A DNA stretch of 64,000 nt from Paracoccaceae bacterium (GCA_016744015.1 JADGFD010000002.1:248001-312000); one strand, 5' to 3'. Shown: positions 39,904-49,836, numbered from the stretch's first letter. The notes: generated by a model not told the origin, from the sequence alone. A program made the numbers and translations.

Positions 39904-40149
39904 CTATTTGAATCTTACATCTTTGCTTTTAAGCGCGGAAAACTCGCTGAGCCTTTGGGCGCGCTCCACGCTTTCAAGGTCAGTGGCTTCCATGCCGAGC
40001 GGCTTTTTTGTGTCTGCTGTTTCTTTCATGCCGCTGCGCATGCGCTTGGCGAGTGGCCGTGGGGTTTTGCCGCGTTTGAACCAGTATTCAACCAGCGTGG
40101 CGAGGCCAATGGCAATAAGCGCCCCAACGATCATGCGCAGCAAAAGCAT
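39904..40149 (-). CDS. Hypothetical small membrane protein between bolA and grxD
   Basis: 81 residues: one N-terminal transmembrane helix ([23 protein letters not shown]), then a basic, hydrophilic cytoplasmic tail. It overlaps the bolA stop by one base and precedes grxD by 20 bases, so it is part of the Fe-S related operon. Family not recognised; the position suggests a link to BolA-Grx4, but nothing in the sequence shows it. Confidence 0.7.
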   Translation of the reverse strand: MLLLRMIVGALIAIGLATLVEYWFKRGKTPRPLAKRMRSGMKETADTKKPLGMEATDLESVERAQRLSEFSALKSKDVRFK

Positions 40150-40391
40150 TATTCTGGCGCTTTGGTGGTGAGCGCCAAGGCATGAAGCTCGCCCGCGGGC
40201 CCGTCCATTTTGCCTTTGAGCGCTTTATAAACCAACTGATGCTGCTTCACGCGATTCAGGCCCTTAAACTCTTCTGCCACCACGCTGGCCGCATAATGTG
40301 CGCCGTCTCCGGCGAGGTCATCAATGCGCACATCAGCGGTGGGAAAGGCCTCTTTGATCAGGGCTTCGATTTTTTCGGCTTCAATCGCCAT
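40149..40391 (-). CDS. bolA: BolA family protein
   Basis: 80 residues: EKIEALIKEAFPTADVRIDDLAGDGAHYAASVVAEEFKGLNRVKQHQLVYKALKGKMDGPAGELHALALTT. The FKGLNRVKQHQLVY signature and the invariant histidine are present; the GDGAHY loop fits the IbaG/BolA2 branch, which pairs with CGFS glutaredoxins in iron and Fe-S handling. First gene of the bolA-membrane protein-grxD operon. A palindrome (40401-40417) lies ten bases upstream. Confidence 0.93.
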   Translation of the reverse strand: MAIEAEKIEALIKEAFPTADVRIDDLAGDGAHYAASVVAEEFKGLNRVKQHQLVYKALKGKMDGPAGELHALALTTKAPE

Positions 40392-40400
40392 ATGGATACT

Positions 40401-40417
40401 CCTACTAATTTAGTAGG
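40401..40417. promoter_or_regulatory. Palindrome upstream of bolA
   Basis: CCTACTAA T TTAGTAGG, perfect eight-base arms, ten bases before the bolA start codon. A regulator site or leader hairpin. The TACTAA/TTAGTA arms resemble the GTA palindromes at 14073 and 20801. Confidence 0.45.
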
Positions 40418-40466
40418 TTAATTAAGCCAGTTTGCGGTGCGGTTCAAGGGGCGGTTTGGCGCAGTT

Positions 40467-42659
40467 TTAGCCAACTAACTCAGGCAATCCGCTTTCAAAT
40501 GCGTCTTTAACAGCCGCGAGCGGAATGAAAGCATCGGCAAGGGCCACAAAATCTCCGCCAAAATGGCCGAGGCTTTGGGCCGGTACACCAGCTTTTTCAG
40601 CCGCTTCCAAAAGGCTTGTCAACTTGGCTTCCGGCACGCTTAAAAGATAACGCGCTTGATCCTCGGCAAAGAGGAACTGGATGGCCGGTAGGGCGCTTGC
40701 ATTTGCCACTTCAGCGCCCGTGTTTTCCGCCAAGCACATCTCGGCCACGGCCAAGGCAATGCCGCCGTCAGACACATCATGTGCGGCTGAAACCAGCCCG
40801 GTTTTATGCAGGTTACGCACCAGCTCTCCGGCTTTACGCTCAGCGCTCAAATCTACTTTTGGCGCGTCACCAATTTCTTGTTGGAACACATCAGCAAGCA
40901 AGGCGGATTGCCCAAGATGGCCGTGGGTTTCTCCGAGCAATACCAGCTTATCACCGCTTTGCGGCTTCATACGAATGATTTCGTTAAGGTTGCTCAGCAG
41001 CCCAACCGCGCCAATGGTCGGCGTGGGGTGAATGCCGGTGCCGTCGGTTTCGTTATAAAGCGAAACATTGCCGGAAACGATAGGCATATCAAGTGCCAAG
41101 CAGGCCTCGCCAATGCCTTTGATACAGCCAACAAGCTGGCCCATAATCTCGGGTTTTTCGGGGTTGCCGAAATTTAGGTTATCGGTTGTGGCCAAGGGCT
41201 TGGCACCCGTTGCGCAAAGGTTGCGGTAAGCCTCGGCCACAGCCTGCTTGCCGCCCTCAACGGGGTTGGCAAAGCAAAAACGGGGGTTAACGTCGCTGGT
41301 GAAGGCCAGCGCCTTTTCGGTGCCATGCACCCGCACAACGCCGGCATCAGAGCCGGGGCGGATGGCCGTATCCGCCAGCACCATGTGGTCATATTGCTCC
41401 CATATCCATGCTTTGCTGGCATGGTTTGGCGAGCCGATAAGCGCCAGAAGGGCCTCGGCGGGGGAGATGTCCGGCACATCGGCATAAGGCTGGGCAGGGG
41501 CCGTTTTGACCCATGGGCGGTCATATTCGGGGGCCTCGCCGGAGAGCGCTTTGAGCGGTAGGTCGGCCTTGATCTCGCCGTGGAGGCGCACCAAAAAACG
41601 GTCCTCGGCAATGGTCTCGCCAACGATGGCAAAATCGAGGTCCCATTTATCAAACACCGCCTTCGCCTCAGCCTCTTTTTCAGGCCGTAGCACCATCAGC
41701 ATCCGCTCTTGGGATTCCGATAGCATCATCTCATAGGCGGTCATTTCTTCTTCGCGGCAGGGCACTTTTTCAAGGTCCAGCACCACGCCAAGCCCGCCTT
41801 TATCGCCCATTTCAACCGCGGAGCAGGTTAGGCCTGCTGCGCCCATATCCTGAATGGAGATCACCGCGCCGGTTTGCATCAGCTCCAGCGTGGCTTCCAT
41901 CAAGCGTTTTTCGGTGAAGGGGTCGCCCACCTGCACGGTGGGGCGTTTTTCCTCGATGGTGTCGTCAAATTCTGCCGAGGCCATGGTGGCCCCGCCCACG
42001 CCATCACGCCCCGTTTTGGCCCCGAGATAAACCACGGGCATGCCAATGCCAGAGGCGGCAGAGTAGAATATTTCGTCGGTATTGGCGAGTCCCGCCGCAA
42101 AGGCATTGACCAAGCAATTACCATTATAGCTTTTGTGAAAGCGGGTTTCGCCGCCCACATTGGGCACGCCAAAGCAATTGCCGTAGCCGCCGATGCCCTC
42201 CACTACGCCATGCACAAGCTGGCGGGTTTTGGGGTGGGAGGGTTCGCCAAAGCTCAGGGCATTCATGGCAGCAATGGGCCGCGCGCCCATAGTAAACACA
42301 TCGCGCAGAATGCCGCCAATGCCAGTGGCCGCGCCTTGGTATGGCTCGATATAGCTCGGGTGGTTGTGGCTTTCCATTTTGAAAACCACACATTGGCCGT
42401 CGCCAATATCGACAATGCCCGCATTTTCACCGGGGCCGCAAATGACTTGCGGGCCATCCACTGGCAGGGTTTTGAGCCAGAGCTTGGAGGATTTGTAAGA
42501 GCAGTGCTCGTTCCACATCGCGCTAAAAATGCCCAGCTCGGTCCATGTTGGCTCGCGGTCAATCAGCTCCCGAATAAGCTGGAATTCAGCCTGATTCAGC
42601 CCGTGCTTGCGGATGATTTCGGTGGTGATTACCGGCTCGGCGGCAGTCTCGGTGGGCAT
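40467..42659 (-). CDS. purL: Phosphoribosylformylglycinamidine synthase, subunit II
   Basis: ATP-dependent conversion of FGAR to FGAM in purine synthesis. 730 residues, the short PurL form that works with separate PurS and PurQ. Motifs: [26 protein letters not shown] (active-site His), [49 protein letters not shown], and the later [18 protein letters not shown] 42659 has AGGAG six bases away; the ATG at 42665 overlaps that ribosome site. Ends 75 bases before bolA on the same strand. Confidence 0.97.
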   Translation of the reverse strand: MPTETAAEPVITTEIIRKHGLNQAEFQLIRELIDREPTWTELGIFSAMWNEHCSYKSSKLWLKTLPVDGPQVICGPGENAGIVDIGDGQCVVFKMESHNHPSYIEPYQGAATGIGGILRDVFTMGARPIAAMNALSFGEPSHPKTRQLVHGVVEGIGGYGNCFGVPNVGGETRFHKSYNGNCLVNAFAAGLANTDEIFYSAASGIGMPVVYLGAKTGRDGVGGATMASAEFDDTIEEKRPTVQVGDPFTEKRLMEATLELMQTGAVISIQDMGAAGLTCSAVEMGDKGGLGVVLDLEKVPCREEEMTAYEMMLSESQERMLMVLRPEKEAEAKAVFDKWDLDFAIVGETIAEDRFLVRLHGEIKADLPLKALSGEAPEYDRPWVKTAPAQPYADVPDISPAEALLALIGSPNHASKAWIWEQYDHMVLADTAIRPGSDAGVVRVHGTEKALAFTSDVNPRFCFANPVEGGKQAVAEAYRNLCATGAKPLATTDNLNFGNPEKPEIMGQLVGCIKGIGEACLALDMPIVSGNVSLYNETDGTGIHPTPTIGAVGLLSNLNEIIRMKPQSGDKLVLLGETHGHLGQSALLADVFQQEIGDAPKVDLSAERKAGELVRNLHKTGLVSAAHDVSDGGIALAVAEMCLAENTGAEVANASALPAIQFLFAEDQARYLLSVPEAKLTSLLEAAEKAGVPAQSLGHFGGDFVALADAFIPLAAVKDAFESGLPELVG

Positions 42660-42831
42660 GGACATCTCCTGCGCTTTGGATTCGCGCTCTTTTAGGCAGG
42701 ATTGCCCGCGATTCATAGCCCTTTTCATACGGCGCGGCGCGGAACCGCAGGGTTTTGCCCTGTTTCGGATGATTGCTTGACCATTTGGGGCGAAATAGGG
42801 TCATATAGCGGGCAGCAAACAGGAGCCAAAC

Positions 42832-43959
42832 ATGCACCAACCCGTAATTTCTGGCACCGGGGTTTTTACCCCTGAAGAGGTGATCACCAATGACGAATTA
42901 GTGGTGGCTTTTAATGCCTATGCCGATAGGTTTAACGCCGAACATGCCGATGAAATTGCGGCAGGGGAGGTGGAGGCCAAGCCCCACTCCTCAAGCGAAT
43001 TTATTTTTGCGGCCAGCGGGATTGAGCAGCGTTATGTAATGAATAAATCCGGCGTGCTGGACCCTGACAGGATGTATCCGACCTTGCGCCAGCGCAGTGA
43101 TGACGAGCCGGGGATTATGGCTGAAATGGCGCTGGATGCCTGCCGAAAAGCGCTGGCGCAAGCGGGGAAAACTGCGGCCGATGTGGATGCGGTGATTGTC
43201 GCCGCTTCCAATATGGAGCGGGCCTATCCGGCAATCGCGATTGAAGTGCAGGACCTGCTTGGCATCGAGGGTTTTGGCTTTGATCTGAATGTCGCCTGCT
43301 CTTCAGCGACCTTTGGCATTCAGGCGGCGAGCGATATGGTGCGGTCTGGCTCGGCCAAGGCTATTTTGGTGGTTAATCCAGAGATTACCTCCGGCCATCT
43401 GGAATGGCGGGACCGTGATTGCCACTTTATTTTTGGTGATGTGTGCACGGCGACGTTGATTGAGCGAAAAGAGGATGTTTCGGGGCCGCATTTTGAGGTG
43501 ATTTCAACCAAATGCCTTACAAAATTCTCCAATAACATCCGAAATAATAACGGCTTTTTACGCCGTAATCGCCCCGATGGCGTGGCTGACCGCCGTGATA
43601 TGCAATTTATGCAAAACGGACGAAAAGTGTTTAAGGAGGTGCTGCCGATTGTGTCAAAGCACATTCTTGGGCATTTGGACGAGGCTGGGCATAGTGCGGA
43701 TGAATTGAAGCGGTTATGGCTGCATCAAGCCAATAAAGCGATGAACGATTTTATTGGCAAAAAGGTGCTCGGGCGCACGCCGGAAGCGGGCGAGCAACCC
43801 AATATTTTGCAGGACTATGCCAATACGTCATCGGCGGGGTCGATTATCGCCTTTTCGCAATATTCTGAAGATATTGAAGATGGCGCGCTGGGGCTGATCT
43901 GCTCGTTTGGCGCAGGGTATTCTGTGGGCTCGGTACTGTTGCGCAGGGTTTCGCCATAG
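42832..43959 (+). CDS. KAS III family beta-ketoacyl-ACP synthase, long type
   Basis: 375 residues, about 50 longer than classical FabH. Catalytic Cys156 in NVACSSATFGIQAA, His in RLWLHQANKAMNDF, Asn in DYANTSSAGSIIAFSQY. It starts ISGTGVFTPEEVITNDELVVAFNAYADRFN, the pattern of the long FabH-like group that I recall from Pseudomonas, where a member condenses medium-chain acyl-CoA with malonyl-ACP and so feeds beta-oxidation products into synthesis. Substrate here is not determinable. Divergent from purL; TTGACC near 42777 may be its minus 35. Confidence 0.88.
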   Translation: MHQPVISGTGVFTPEEVITNDELVVAFNAYADRFNAEHADEIAAGEVEAKPHSSSEFIFAASGIEQRYVMNKSGVLDPDRMYPTLRQRSDDEPGIMAEMALDACRKALAQAGKTAADVDAVIVAASNMERAYPAIAIEVQDLLGIEGFGFDLNVACSSATFGIQAASDMVRSGSAKAILVVNPEITSGHLEWRDRDCHFIFGDVCTATLIERKEDVSGPHFEVISTKCLTKFSNNIRNNNGFLRRNRPDGVADRRDMQFMQNGRKVFKEVLPIVSKHILGHLDEAGHSADELKRLWLHQANKAMNDFIGKKVLGRTPEAGEQPNILQDYANTSSAGSIIAFSQYSEDIEDGALGLICSFGAGYSVGSVLLRRVSP

Positions 43960-43996
43960 CGGCGCTCACCCCGGGATATTTATTCAATTTGGAAAT

Positions 43997-44443
43997 TTAG
44001 GGCGCGTGTTTGGCGGCTTCCTGCCGCGCCATGGCGCTATCGACATCGTTTACCCCGACCAGTTTTGCCACCAAGCGCAGAAACTGGTTTTCGGCGTGGT
44101 CACGGGTGCCATCGGCCAGAACGAGGCGCCAAAGGTCAAAGACGAGGGCTGTTCGGTCAATATAGGGAATCGCGGCTTTGATAAGCCGCGTGAGATGCAC
44201 GGTATCCCCGACGGTGGTTTCAACATCCTCTGCCCCCGCGCGCAGGGCTGAGGCTTCAGGAGGTGTTAGGTCATATCTGTCGGCAAGCAGCTCGTCTATG
44301 ATAGCCTTTTCGCTTTCGGCATAATCATGATCAGTGCGGGCGAGGCGCACCAACAAGGCCGCAAGGGCAAGGCGGGCATCATTGGTTTCGAGCGGATCAG
44401 AGGCGGGTTCGGCGCGCAGGCGCTTGAAGAGGGTGTCAAACAT
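43997..44443 (-). CDS. TerB-like (tellurite resistance family) protein
   Basis: 148 residues, all helical, TerB pattern: LALAALLVRLARTDHDYAESEKAIIDELLADRYDLTPPEASALRAGAE, then TRLIKAAIPYIDRTALVFDLWRLVLADGTRDHAENQFLRLVAKLVGV. The two acidic D/E-rich loops resemble the metal-binding sites of TerB. Despite the name, most TerB-domain proteins are not resistance genes; the role is unknown. It converges on the KAS III gene and follows PhzF by 28 bases. Confidence 0.82.
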   Translation of the reverse strand: MFDTLFKRLRAEPASDPLETNDARLALAALLVRLARTDHDYAESEKAIIDELLADRYDLTPPEASALRAGAEDVETTVGDTVHLTRLIKAAIPYIDRTALVFDLWRLVLADGTRDHAENQFLRLVAKLVGVNDVDSAMARQEAAKHAP

Positions 44444-44471
44444 AAGTGAAACCTAGCGGTTTTTGTGCGGG

Positions 44472-45365
44472 TTACAAGGGCAAGGCGGTGATAACCCCGT
44501 GATGCACGCGCACAGCAGAGCCTTTAATGCGGATTTTTTGCAAAGCGCCAGCGCGGATATCAACCGTGAGCTCGATCGCACTTGGCCGCCCCATATCCTC
44601 TCCTTGAGATAGCGGGATGTGTGTTTGCCCCTCTGGCAATGCACCTGAAGCCAGCAATTGAGCGGCCAGAATGGCGCTTGCGGAGCCGGTGGCGGGGTCT
44701 TCCGGCATGCCGTGCTCGGGGGCAAACATGCGGGCGGCATAGCCTTTGGCATCAGGGCAGTAGAGGTAAACAGACTGGGTGTTGGCCTTGGTTGTCATGC
44801 CTGAAAAGCTGGCGCTGGCGCGGGCTTTGCGCAATGCGTCACGGGTGGCAATCGGGATGTATAGGAAATCTGGCCCGCCTTGCCAGTGCAACGGCACGTG
44901 CGCACCAAAGCCGATATCTTCAGGGCGGAGCGAAAGCGCGGCGGCGGCCTCATTGGCGGTGGGTGGGGTGCCGGATGCGGCCACGGGCAACACAGGGGCG
45001 ACGAACTGGGCCGAGATATCCTCGCCGTTACGGACCACCTTGACCGGCACCAAACCAGCCGCCTCTTCCAGCGTTATTTCACACTCAAAATCGCCTTCAT
45101 GCGCCCGCTCTGCCAGCAAAATTGCGCTGCCAATGGTGGGATGTCCGGCAAAAGGCAGCTCACAGGCTGGGCAGAAAATACGCACTTTCGCGGTGCGTGA
45201 TGGCTCATCCGGCTCTTGCACAAAAATGGTTTCGGAGAGGTTGAACTCACGGGCGATTGCCTGCATTTGGGCATCGGTTAAACCATCGGCCCCCAGCACC
45301 ACACAGAGCGGATTGCCGGTAAAGGCACGCTTGGTGAACACATCTAAGACATGGAAATTGAGCAT
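44472..45365 (-). CDS. PhzF family isomerase/epimerase-like protein
   Basis: 297 residues: LNFHVLDVFTKRAFTGNPLCVVLGADGLTDAQMQAIAREFNLSETIFV with the catalytic glutamate in LSET, RIFCPACELPFAGHPTIGSAILL, and FAPEHGMPEDPATGSASAILAAQLLASG near the end. This is the diaminopimelate-epimerase-like fold of PhzF. Most members are isomerases of unknown substrate. AGGGGG precedes ATG 45365. Phenazine genes are absent, so the name indicates family only. Confidence 0.92.
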   Translation of the reverse strand: MLNFHVLDVFTKRAFTGNPLCVVLGADGLTDAQMQAIAREFNLSETIFVQEPDEPSRTAKVRIFCPACELPFAGHPTIGSAILLAERAHEGDFECEITLEEAAGLVPVKVVRNGEDISAQFVAPVLPVAASGTPPTANEAAAALSLRPEDIGFGAHVPLHWQGGPDFLYIPIATRDALRKARASASFSGMTTKANTQSVYLYCPDAKGYAARMFAPEHGMPEDPATGSASAILAAQLLASGALPEGQTHIPLSQGEDMGRPSAIELTVDIRAGALQKIRIKGSAVRVHHGVITALPL

Positions 45366-45426
45366 TGAAAGCCCCCTTGGGCGAGTGTTTGATTAAGCTA
45401 AAGGTCCCGTGGCATTTGGTGTTCTA

Positions 45427-46092
45427 CTAGCGTTCGCTGAGCCAGGTCTGATTGCAGGCCACAAGCGCCTGAGGCTGCGCTGCCCATGTTTCCAAAATCA
45501 ATGTATGGGCCGCGCGTTGATCTTCCGGCAGAAACTGGAGCCATGTTTTAAGAGCCTGTGTGAGCGGCGCGCTATATTGTGCAAAACTTTCAGCCTGCTG
45601 AGCCTCGGGAAGCTGTGAGGTTTGGGAAACGACTTGCACAAGCCCGACAAAATAGTTGGTCAACGGTGGGGGGGATGCTTCGGTTAAACAAGCTTGCATT
45701 GCCGTTTGCATATGTTTTGCGGTGGCAATTGGCTCTGCCTGAAGTGCGCTGGAAATTGCCGCCATTTGCCCGGCATGCGTGCCTAAATCAGAGGTATTCA
45801 TGGAGCTGAGAATTTGGGACTCGTTGCTACTTTGGATTGCTTCGCTCTGTGAGCTTGCAGCCTTAGGCGCAATAATCGAGGGCGAATCATCTGGCTCAGT
45901 TTTTAAAAAACCAAACATTTCCGCGCCGAAACGCCCAATTTCTGAAAAATCAATATTTGCACCGCCCGTCTCGTTACGCTCAACCTTTCCGCCCACTGAA
46001 AATTCAAATTTCTTTTTCATTCCAAATGCTTGAGGGTTTGACACAAAAAATACGACGCCGATTAGAGCGAATGCCAATAATATAAAGCGCAT
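45427..46092 (-). CDS. Hypothetical membrane-anchored protein
   Basis: 221 residues: N-terminal hydrophobic segment (FILLAFALIGVVFFVSNPQAF) as signal or anchor, a basic KKKFEFSVGGKVERNETGG stretch, a low-complexity Ser/Gln region (residues about 75-100), then a helical C-terminal domain of about 110 residues with two cysteines. Family not recognised. Isolated between PhzF and pyrG, with an AT-rich upstream region. Confidence 0.55.
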   Translation of the reverse strand: MRFILLAFALIGVVFFVSNPQAFGMKKKFEFSVGGKVERNETGGANIDFSEIGRFGAEMFGFLKTEPDDSPSIIAPKAASSQSEAIQSSNESQILSSMNTSDLGTHAGQMAAISSALQAEPIATAKHMQTAMQACLTEASPPPLTNYFVGLVQVVSQTSQLPEAQQAESFAQYSAPLTQALKTWLQFLPEDQRAAHTLILETWAAQPQALVACNQTWLSER

Positions 46093-46329
46093 GTGTAAAC
46101 CTCGATTTTTTTTAGCCGCCTAGACAAATACTAACATAAAAACTGGAGGAATATTTAGGAAAGTTTAAGCCGGTTAATATGTATTTTTTGCTTTTGTTAC
46201 AAAAGGTGAGGCTAAGATGTGTAGAACGAGCAAAAATTCGCCCCTGTCGGGTTGTCCAGCAGGGGCGAACCTGATGGTCGGGAAATCCGTTTTCATCAGA
46301 GGGCCCATGCAATAGCGAGCGAGATCACA
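46093..46329. other. AT-rich interval after pyrG
   Basis: Holds the pyrG terminator (46231-46269) and the presumed promoter of the hypothetical gene starting at 46092. A minus-strand frame at 46112-46312 crosses the terminator stem and has no convincing start or composition; I do not count it as a gene. Confidence 0.5.
46231..46269 (-). terminator. Terminator after pyrG
   Basis: TTCGCCCCTG and CAGGGGCGAA form a perfect 10-bp stem; on the minus strand it runs into TTTTTG. Good intrinsic terminator about 60 bases beyond the pyrG stop. Confidence 0.8.
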
Positions 46330-47973
46330 TTAAACAAACCGGCTTTGTTTTACGGCCGCCTCAATAAAGCTGGCAAACAGCGGGTGTGGTTCAAACGGGC
46401 GGGATTTTAGCTCGGGGTGGAATTGCACGCCGATATACCAGGGGTGGTCTTTGATCTCGACCGTTTCGGGAAGTTTGCCATCCGGGGATATGCCGGAAAA
46501 CACCAGCCCGCCCGCTTCAAGCTTATCGCGGTAGCTCATATCAACCTCATAGCGGTGACGGTGGCGCTCGGAGATGGCCGTGCTGCCGTAGATTTCGGCA
46601 ATTTTGCTGCCCTCGGTGAGGCTGGCATTATAGGCGCCCAAGCGCATGGTGCCGCCCTTGTCGTCGCCTTCGTCGCGTTGGATCGTGCGGTTGCCCTCCA
46701 GCCACTCTTTCAGGTGATAAACGATCGGGGTAAAGCGCTTTTCGCCAGCCTCGTGGTCAAATTCTTCCGAGCCGGCGTTATCAATGCCCGCGAGGTTACG
46801 CGCGGCTTCGGTCACGGCCATTTGCATGCCAAGGCAAATGCCGAAATAGGGCACATTATGGGTGCGGGCATAGGTGGCGGCATTGATCATGCCTTCGGTG
46901 CCGCGCTCGCCAAAGCCGCCGGGCACAAGGATGGCGTTAAAGCCTTCAAGGTGGGGCGACACATCGTCGTCACCCTCAAAAAGCTCTGAGTCAATCCACT
47001 CGGCTTTGACTTTTACGTGGTTTTTGATGCCACCATGGGTCAGGGCTTCGGCAATACTCTTATAGGCGTCGCCAAGCTGGGTATATTTGCCAACAATAGC
47101 GATTTTCACCTCGCCCTCAGGCAGGGTGATCGCGTTCATCACCTCCTCCCACTTTTCCATATCAGGCGCGGGCGCATCGGTGATGCCAAAAGCGTCGAGC
47201 ACGGCTTTATCCATGCCTTCGCGATGGTAAGCGAGCGGGGCTTCATAAATGGATTTGAGGTCGAGCGCCGGAATGACGGCTTCAGGCCGCACGTTGCAGA
47301 AAAGCGCAAGCTTGGCGCGCTCCTTTTCCGGAATTGGCCGCTCGGCGCGGCACATTAGGATGTCGGGCGCAATGCCGATAGATCGGAGCTCTTTCACCGA
47401 GTGCTGTGTGGGCTTGGTTTTAAGCTCGCCGGCAGCCGCGATATAAGGCACCAGTGTGAGGTGCATAAAAATGCACTCGCCGTAACGCTCTTGGCTGAAT
47501 TGCCGGATGGCTTCAAAAAAGGGCAGGGCCTCGATATCACCCACAGTGCCGCCGATTTCGCAAAGCATAAAGTCAACTTCATCATCGCCAATGGCAATGA
47601 AGTCTTTGATTTCATTGGTGACATGTGGGATGACCTGAATGGTTTTGCCGAGGTAATCCCCGCGGCGCTCTTTTTCCAGCACGGTGGAGTAGATGCGGCC
47701 CGAGGAAACGGAATCAGTTTTGCGGGCAGAAACGCCGGTGAAGCGCTCGTAATGGCCAAGGTCGAGGTCGGTTTCGGCACCGTCATCCGTTACAAACACC
47801 TCGCCATGCTCAAAGGGAGACATGGTGCCGGGGTCAACATTGAGGTAAGGGTCAAGCTTGCGAAGCCGCACGGTGTAGCCGCGGGCTTGCAGGAGTGAGC
47901 CAAGGGCCGCTGAAGCGAGACCTTTGCCAAGGGAAGAAACCACACCGCCTGTAATGAAAATGTATCGTGCCAT
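46330..47973 (-). CDS. pyrG: CTP synthase
   Basis: Makes CTP from UTP, glutamine and ATP, and can form filaments. 547 residues: [30 protein letters not shown] (N-terminal amidoligase P-loop), [54 protein letters not shown], and the C-terminal glutaminase with [25 protein letters not shown] (nucleophile Cys) and [19 protein letters not shown] (His, Glu). Full length. The upstream 359 bp carry a dispersed repeat, not a gene. Confidence 0.98.
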   Translation of the reverse strand: MARYIFITGGVVSSLGKGLASAALGSLLQARGYTVRLRKLDPYLNVDPGTMSPFEHGEVFVTDDGAETDLDLGHYERFTGVSARKTDSVSSGRIYSTVLEKERRGDYLGKTIQVIPHVTNEIKDFIAIGDDEVDFMLCEIGGTVGDIEALPFFEAIRQFSQERYGECIFMHLTLVPYIAAAGELKTKPTQHSVKELRSIGIAPDILMCRAERPIPEKERAKLALFCNVRPEAVIPALDLKSIYEAPLAYHREGMDKAVLDAFGITDAPAPDMEKWEEVMNAITLPEGEVKIAIVGKYTQLGDAYKSIAEALTHGGIKNHVKVKAEWIDSELFEGDDDVSPHLEGFNAILVPGGFGERGTEGMINAATYARTHNVPYFGICLGMQMAVTEAARNLAGIDNAGSEEFDHEAGEKRFTPIVYHLKEWLEGNRTIQRDEGDDKGGTMRLGAYNASLTEGSKIAEIYGSTAISERHRHRYEVDMSYRDKLEAGGLVFSGISPDGKLPETVEIKDHPWYIGVQFHPELKSRPFEPHPLFASFIEAAVKQSRFV

Positions 47974-48138
47974 GCCTGTTTGGCTCCCGTGAGAATCGTT
48001 TTAATTGTGAACGTGCCTTTGTGGCTTTTCGCTCTATCACGGGGTTTGATTCTTACAGATGAAAGGGGCGGCGGGCAAGGGGGCAGGGGCAATATCTTGT
48101 GGATAACTTAGGCTAAATTCGCAAACCTTGCGGCAAGC

Positions 48139-48228
48139 GCCACCGAGCGAAGCGAGGCGCGGGCCAGCGGCAGGCATTTTTCATCTTGCTGAAAAATGTG
48201 CTTTGGCCGAGCGGGGCTTTAGCCCCGC
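48139..48228 (+). repeat. Dispersed structured repeat, copy C
   Basis: GCCACCGAGCGAAGCGAGGC, then a GGGCCAGCGGCAGGC block, inner palindrome TTTTTCA TCTTGC TGAAAAA, and a closing hairpin (GCGGGGCT TTAGCCCCGC). Same head and arrangement as copies A, B and D with a different inner stem. Confidence 0.6.
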
Positions 48229-48311
48229 AGAGGTCAAAGCAAACTCGGGGCTATCGGACAGCTCTGGGCACGCGCCTCCGCGGCGACCCTTCGGGCCACC
48301 TTGTTGGCGCG

Positions 48312-48329
48312 GGTCGTGCAAGCACGACC
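48312..48329. terminator. Palindromic hairpin after the WYL gene
   Basis: GGTCGTGC AA GCACGACC, a perfect eight-base stem, four bases from the WYL regulator stop. The GTGCAAGCAC core is the same as in the REP-like element at 15550. Confidence 0.55.
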
Positions 48330-48332
48330 AGT

Positions 48333-49031
48333 CTAACCCGTAGCTTTTCGCTCGGCTTTGAATTTTGCGAATATTTCGCGTAGGAGCGGCACACGTTTTG
48401 GCCGGAAGCTCTGGCCTGTTTCAGTGAACCTCTCGATTCTGTCCAGCCGGAAAACGCGGAAATCTTGCCGGAGCGTGCACCAGCTTGCCAGCATGAGGGT
48501 GCTTTCGAGAAAGACAATGCCGAGTGGGTAAACATCTCGCTTGCTCTTCACGCTGTTTTGGTCTGCATAAAGGATATGGATAACATTCTCAGCCCGAATG
48601 GCGCCCCGTAGCGCTGCCACATCTATGACGATCTCCGGGCGATTATGGAACCGTTTGGCGTGCAGGCTGGCATGTTCCAATTGGTGCCTTTGGGATGCGG
48701 GCAAGCTTGCGCGCAGTTTGCCCAAGGCATTTTGCGCGGCTTTTGATAGCACCGGATCGGCCACGGCTTGCACTTCGCGCAGCCCGAGCACCAAAGCTTC
48801 AATCTCGTCTTGCGAAAAGCTCATAGGGGGTAGGGCGGGGTCATCTATCAGCGTATAGCCATAGCCTGCGGCCCCGTCTATCACGGCCCCCATCCCGCGC
48901 AAGGCATCAATATCTCGATATACCGATCGCAGGGAAACACCGGTTTCATCAGCCAATGATTGCGCTCGCACGGGTGCAGGCAGGCTTCTGAACAGTTGCA
49001 TGAGCTGCATGAGGCGGTGGCTTCTGGACAT
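48333..49031 (-). CDS. YafY-type WYL-domain regulator
   Basis: 232 residues: N-terminal DeoR-like helix-turn-helix (SHRLMQLMQLFRSLPAPVRAQSLADETGVSLRSVYRDIDALRGMGAVIDG), then a WYL domain (ENVIHILYADQNSVKSKRDVYPLGIVFLESTLMLASWCTLRQDFRVFRLDRI). Such regulators respond to small molecules or nucleic acids. Divergent from the GST gene with a palindrome in the shared 84-bp promoter region, so it likely controls that gene and itself. Confidence 0.9.
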   Translation of the reverse strand: MSRSHRLMQLMQLFRSLPAPVRAQSLADETGVSLRSVYRDIDALRGMGAVIDGAAGYGYTLIDDPALPPMSFSQDEIEALVLGLREVQAVADPVLSKAAQNALGKLRASLPASQRHQLEHASLHAKRFHNRPEIVIDVAALRGAIRAENVIHILYADQNSVKSKRDVYPLGIVFLESTLMLASWCTLRQDFRVFRLDRIERFTETGQSFRPKRVPLLREIFAKFKAERKATG

Positions 49032-49053
49032 TTTATCACCATGGCATGACCTG

Positions 49054-49070
49054 CTGACATTAATTGTCAG
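49054..49070. promoter_or_regulatory. Operator candidate between WYL regulator and GST
   Basis: CTGACA TTAAT TGTCAG: perfect six-base arms in the middle of the 84-base divergent promoter region, of the TGACA/TGTCA type seen with YafY regulators. Confidence 0.6.
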
Positions 49071-49115
49071 TAAGTCTCTGTAGCACAGCCATAGTATATT
49101 TATCGGAGAAATCTA

Positions 49116-49814
49116 ATGTTGAAACTTACGACCTATCCCGCGGCCTTTGGTGCCCCCTCTGCCAGCCCATTTGGAGTGAAGGCCATGTGCTTTCTTAATA
49201 TGGCAGGGGCCGAGTGGGAAATGGGCAGCAGTGCCGACCCGCGCAAGGCCCCCAAAGGTAAATTACCGGTGTTGGTTGATGGGCACACAGTAATTCCGGA
49301 TAGCGAGGATATTCGCAGCTACCTTGAGCAGCGCTTTAGCGTGGATTTTGATGAGGGCCTAAGCGCCGAGCAAAGGGCTGTTTCGCGCGCTATCATCCGC
49401 ATGTGTGATGAGCATCTCTACTTTGCGCTGGTCTGTGACCGGTGGTTAATTGATGCCAATTGGGAAATCTTGCGGGAAGAGTTTTTTGGCATGATCCCCA
49501 AGCTGGTGCGCAGGTTTGTGACCAAGAAAATCAGACAGCAAGTGCGGGCTAGTATGCAGGCGCAAGGAATGGGGCGGCACGCGGTTGAGGAGCGTTTGAC
49601 GCGGGCTGATAAGGATATTCGGGCTATAGTGGCTTTGCTTGGTGATAAATCGTTTTTGTTTGGGGGGAGCCCCACGGCAGCGGATGCCTCGGCAGCGCCA
49701 ATGCTGGCGGCCATCGCGGGCTCGCCAACCGAGACATTGCTGAGCAAGCGCGTTAATGATGACGCGCCGCTGATGGCGTATCTGGAAAGGGTGCAGTATG
49801 CGCTTTACCCGTAG
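49116..49814 (+). CDS. Glutathione S-transferase family protein
   Basis: 232 residues: thioredoxin-like N-terminal part (PSASPFGVKAMCFLNMAGAEWEMG, then PKGKLPVLVDGHTVIPDSEDIRSYLEQ, the glutathione-binding cis-Pro and Ser/Asp) and an all-helical C-terminal domain ending FLFGGSPTAADASAAPMLAAIAGSP. It resembles the metaxin/Faxc-like branch more than classical detoxifying GSTs. Probably under control of the divergent WYL regulator. Substrate unknown. Confidence 0.88.
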   Translation: MLKLTTYPAAFGAPSASPFGVKAMCFLNMAGAEWEMGSSADPRKAPKGKLPVLVDGHTVIPDSEDIRSYLEQRFSVDFDEGLSAEQRAVSRAIIRMCDEHLYFALVCDRWLIDANWEILREEFFGMIPKLVRRFVTKKIRQQVRASMQAQGMGRHAVEERLTRADKDIRAIVALLGDKSFLFGGSPTAADASAAPMLAAIAGSPTETLLSKRVNDDAPLMAYLERVQYALYP

Positions 49815-49834
49815 GGTGGATTTTACTCCACCAC
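49809..49834. repeat. REP-like palindrome, short variant
   Basis: CCGTAGGGTGGATTTTACTC then CACCAC: GGTGGA and TCCACC pair around a six-base loop. The CCGTAGGGTGG edge equals the reverse complement of the ends of the 14035 and 15550 copies. It lies between convergent GST and secG and overlaps the GST stop. Confidence 0.7.
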
Positions 49835-49836
49835 TA

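Larger units (their letters stand above)
47974..48332. other. Gene-free interval with repeat copy C
   Basis: Contains the pyrG promoter region, a GC-rich tract near 48060-48090, dispersed repeat copy C (48139-48228) with the GCGGGGCTTTAGCCCCGC hairpin at its end, and a palindrome GGTCGTGCAAGCACGACC at 48312-48329 beside the 3' end of the WYL regulator gene. No coding signal seen. Confidence 0.6.

Noticed and set aside
46112-46312. Minus-strand frame of 66 codons between pyrG and the hypothetical gene
   Set aside because: Runs through the pyrG terminator stem, has no good ribosome site, and the translation has no coherent structure.
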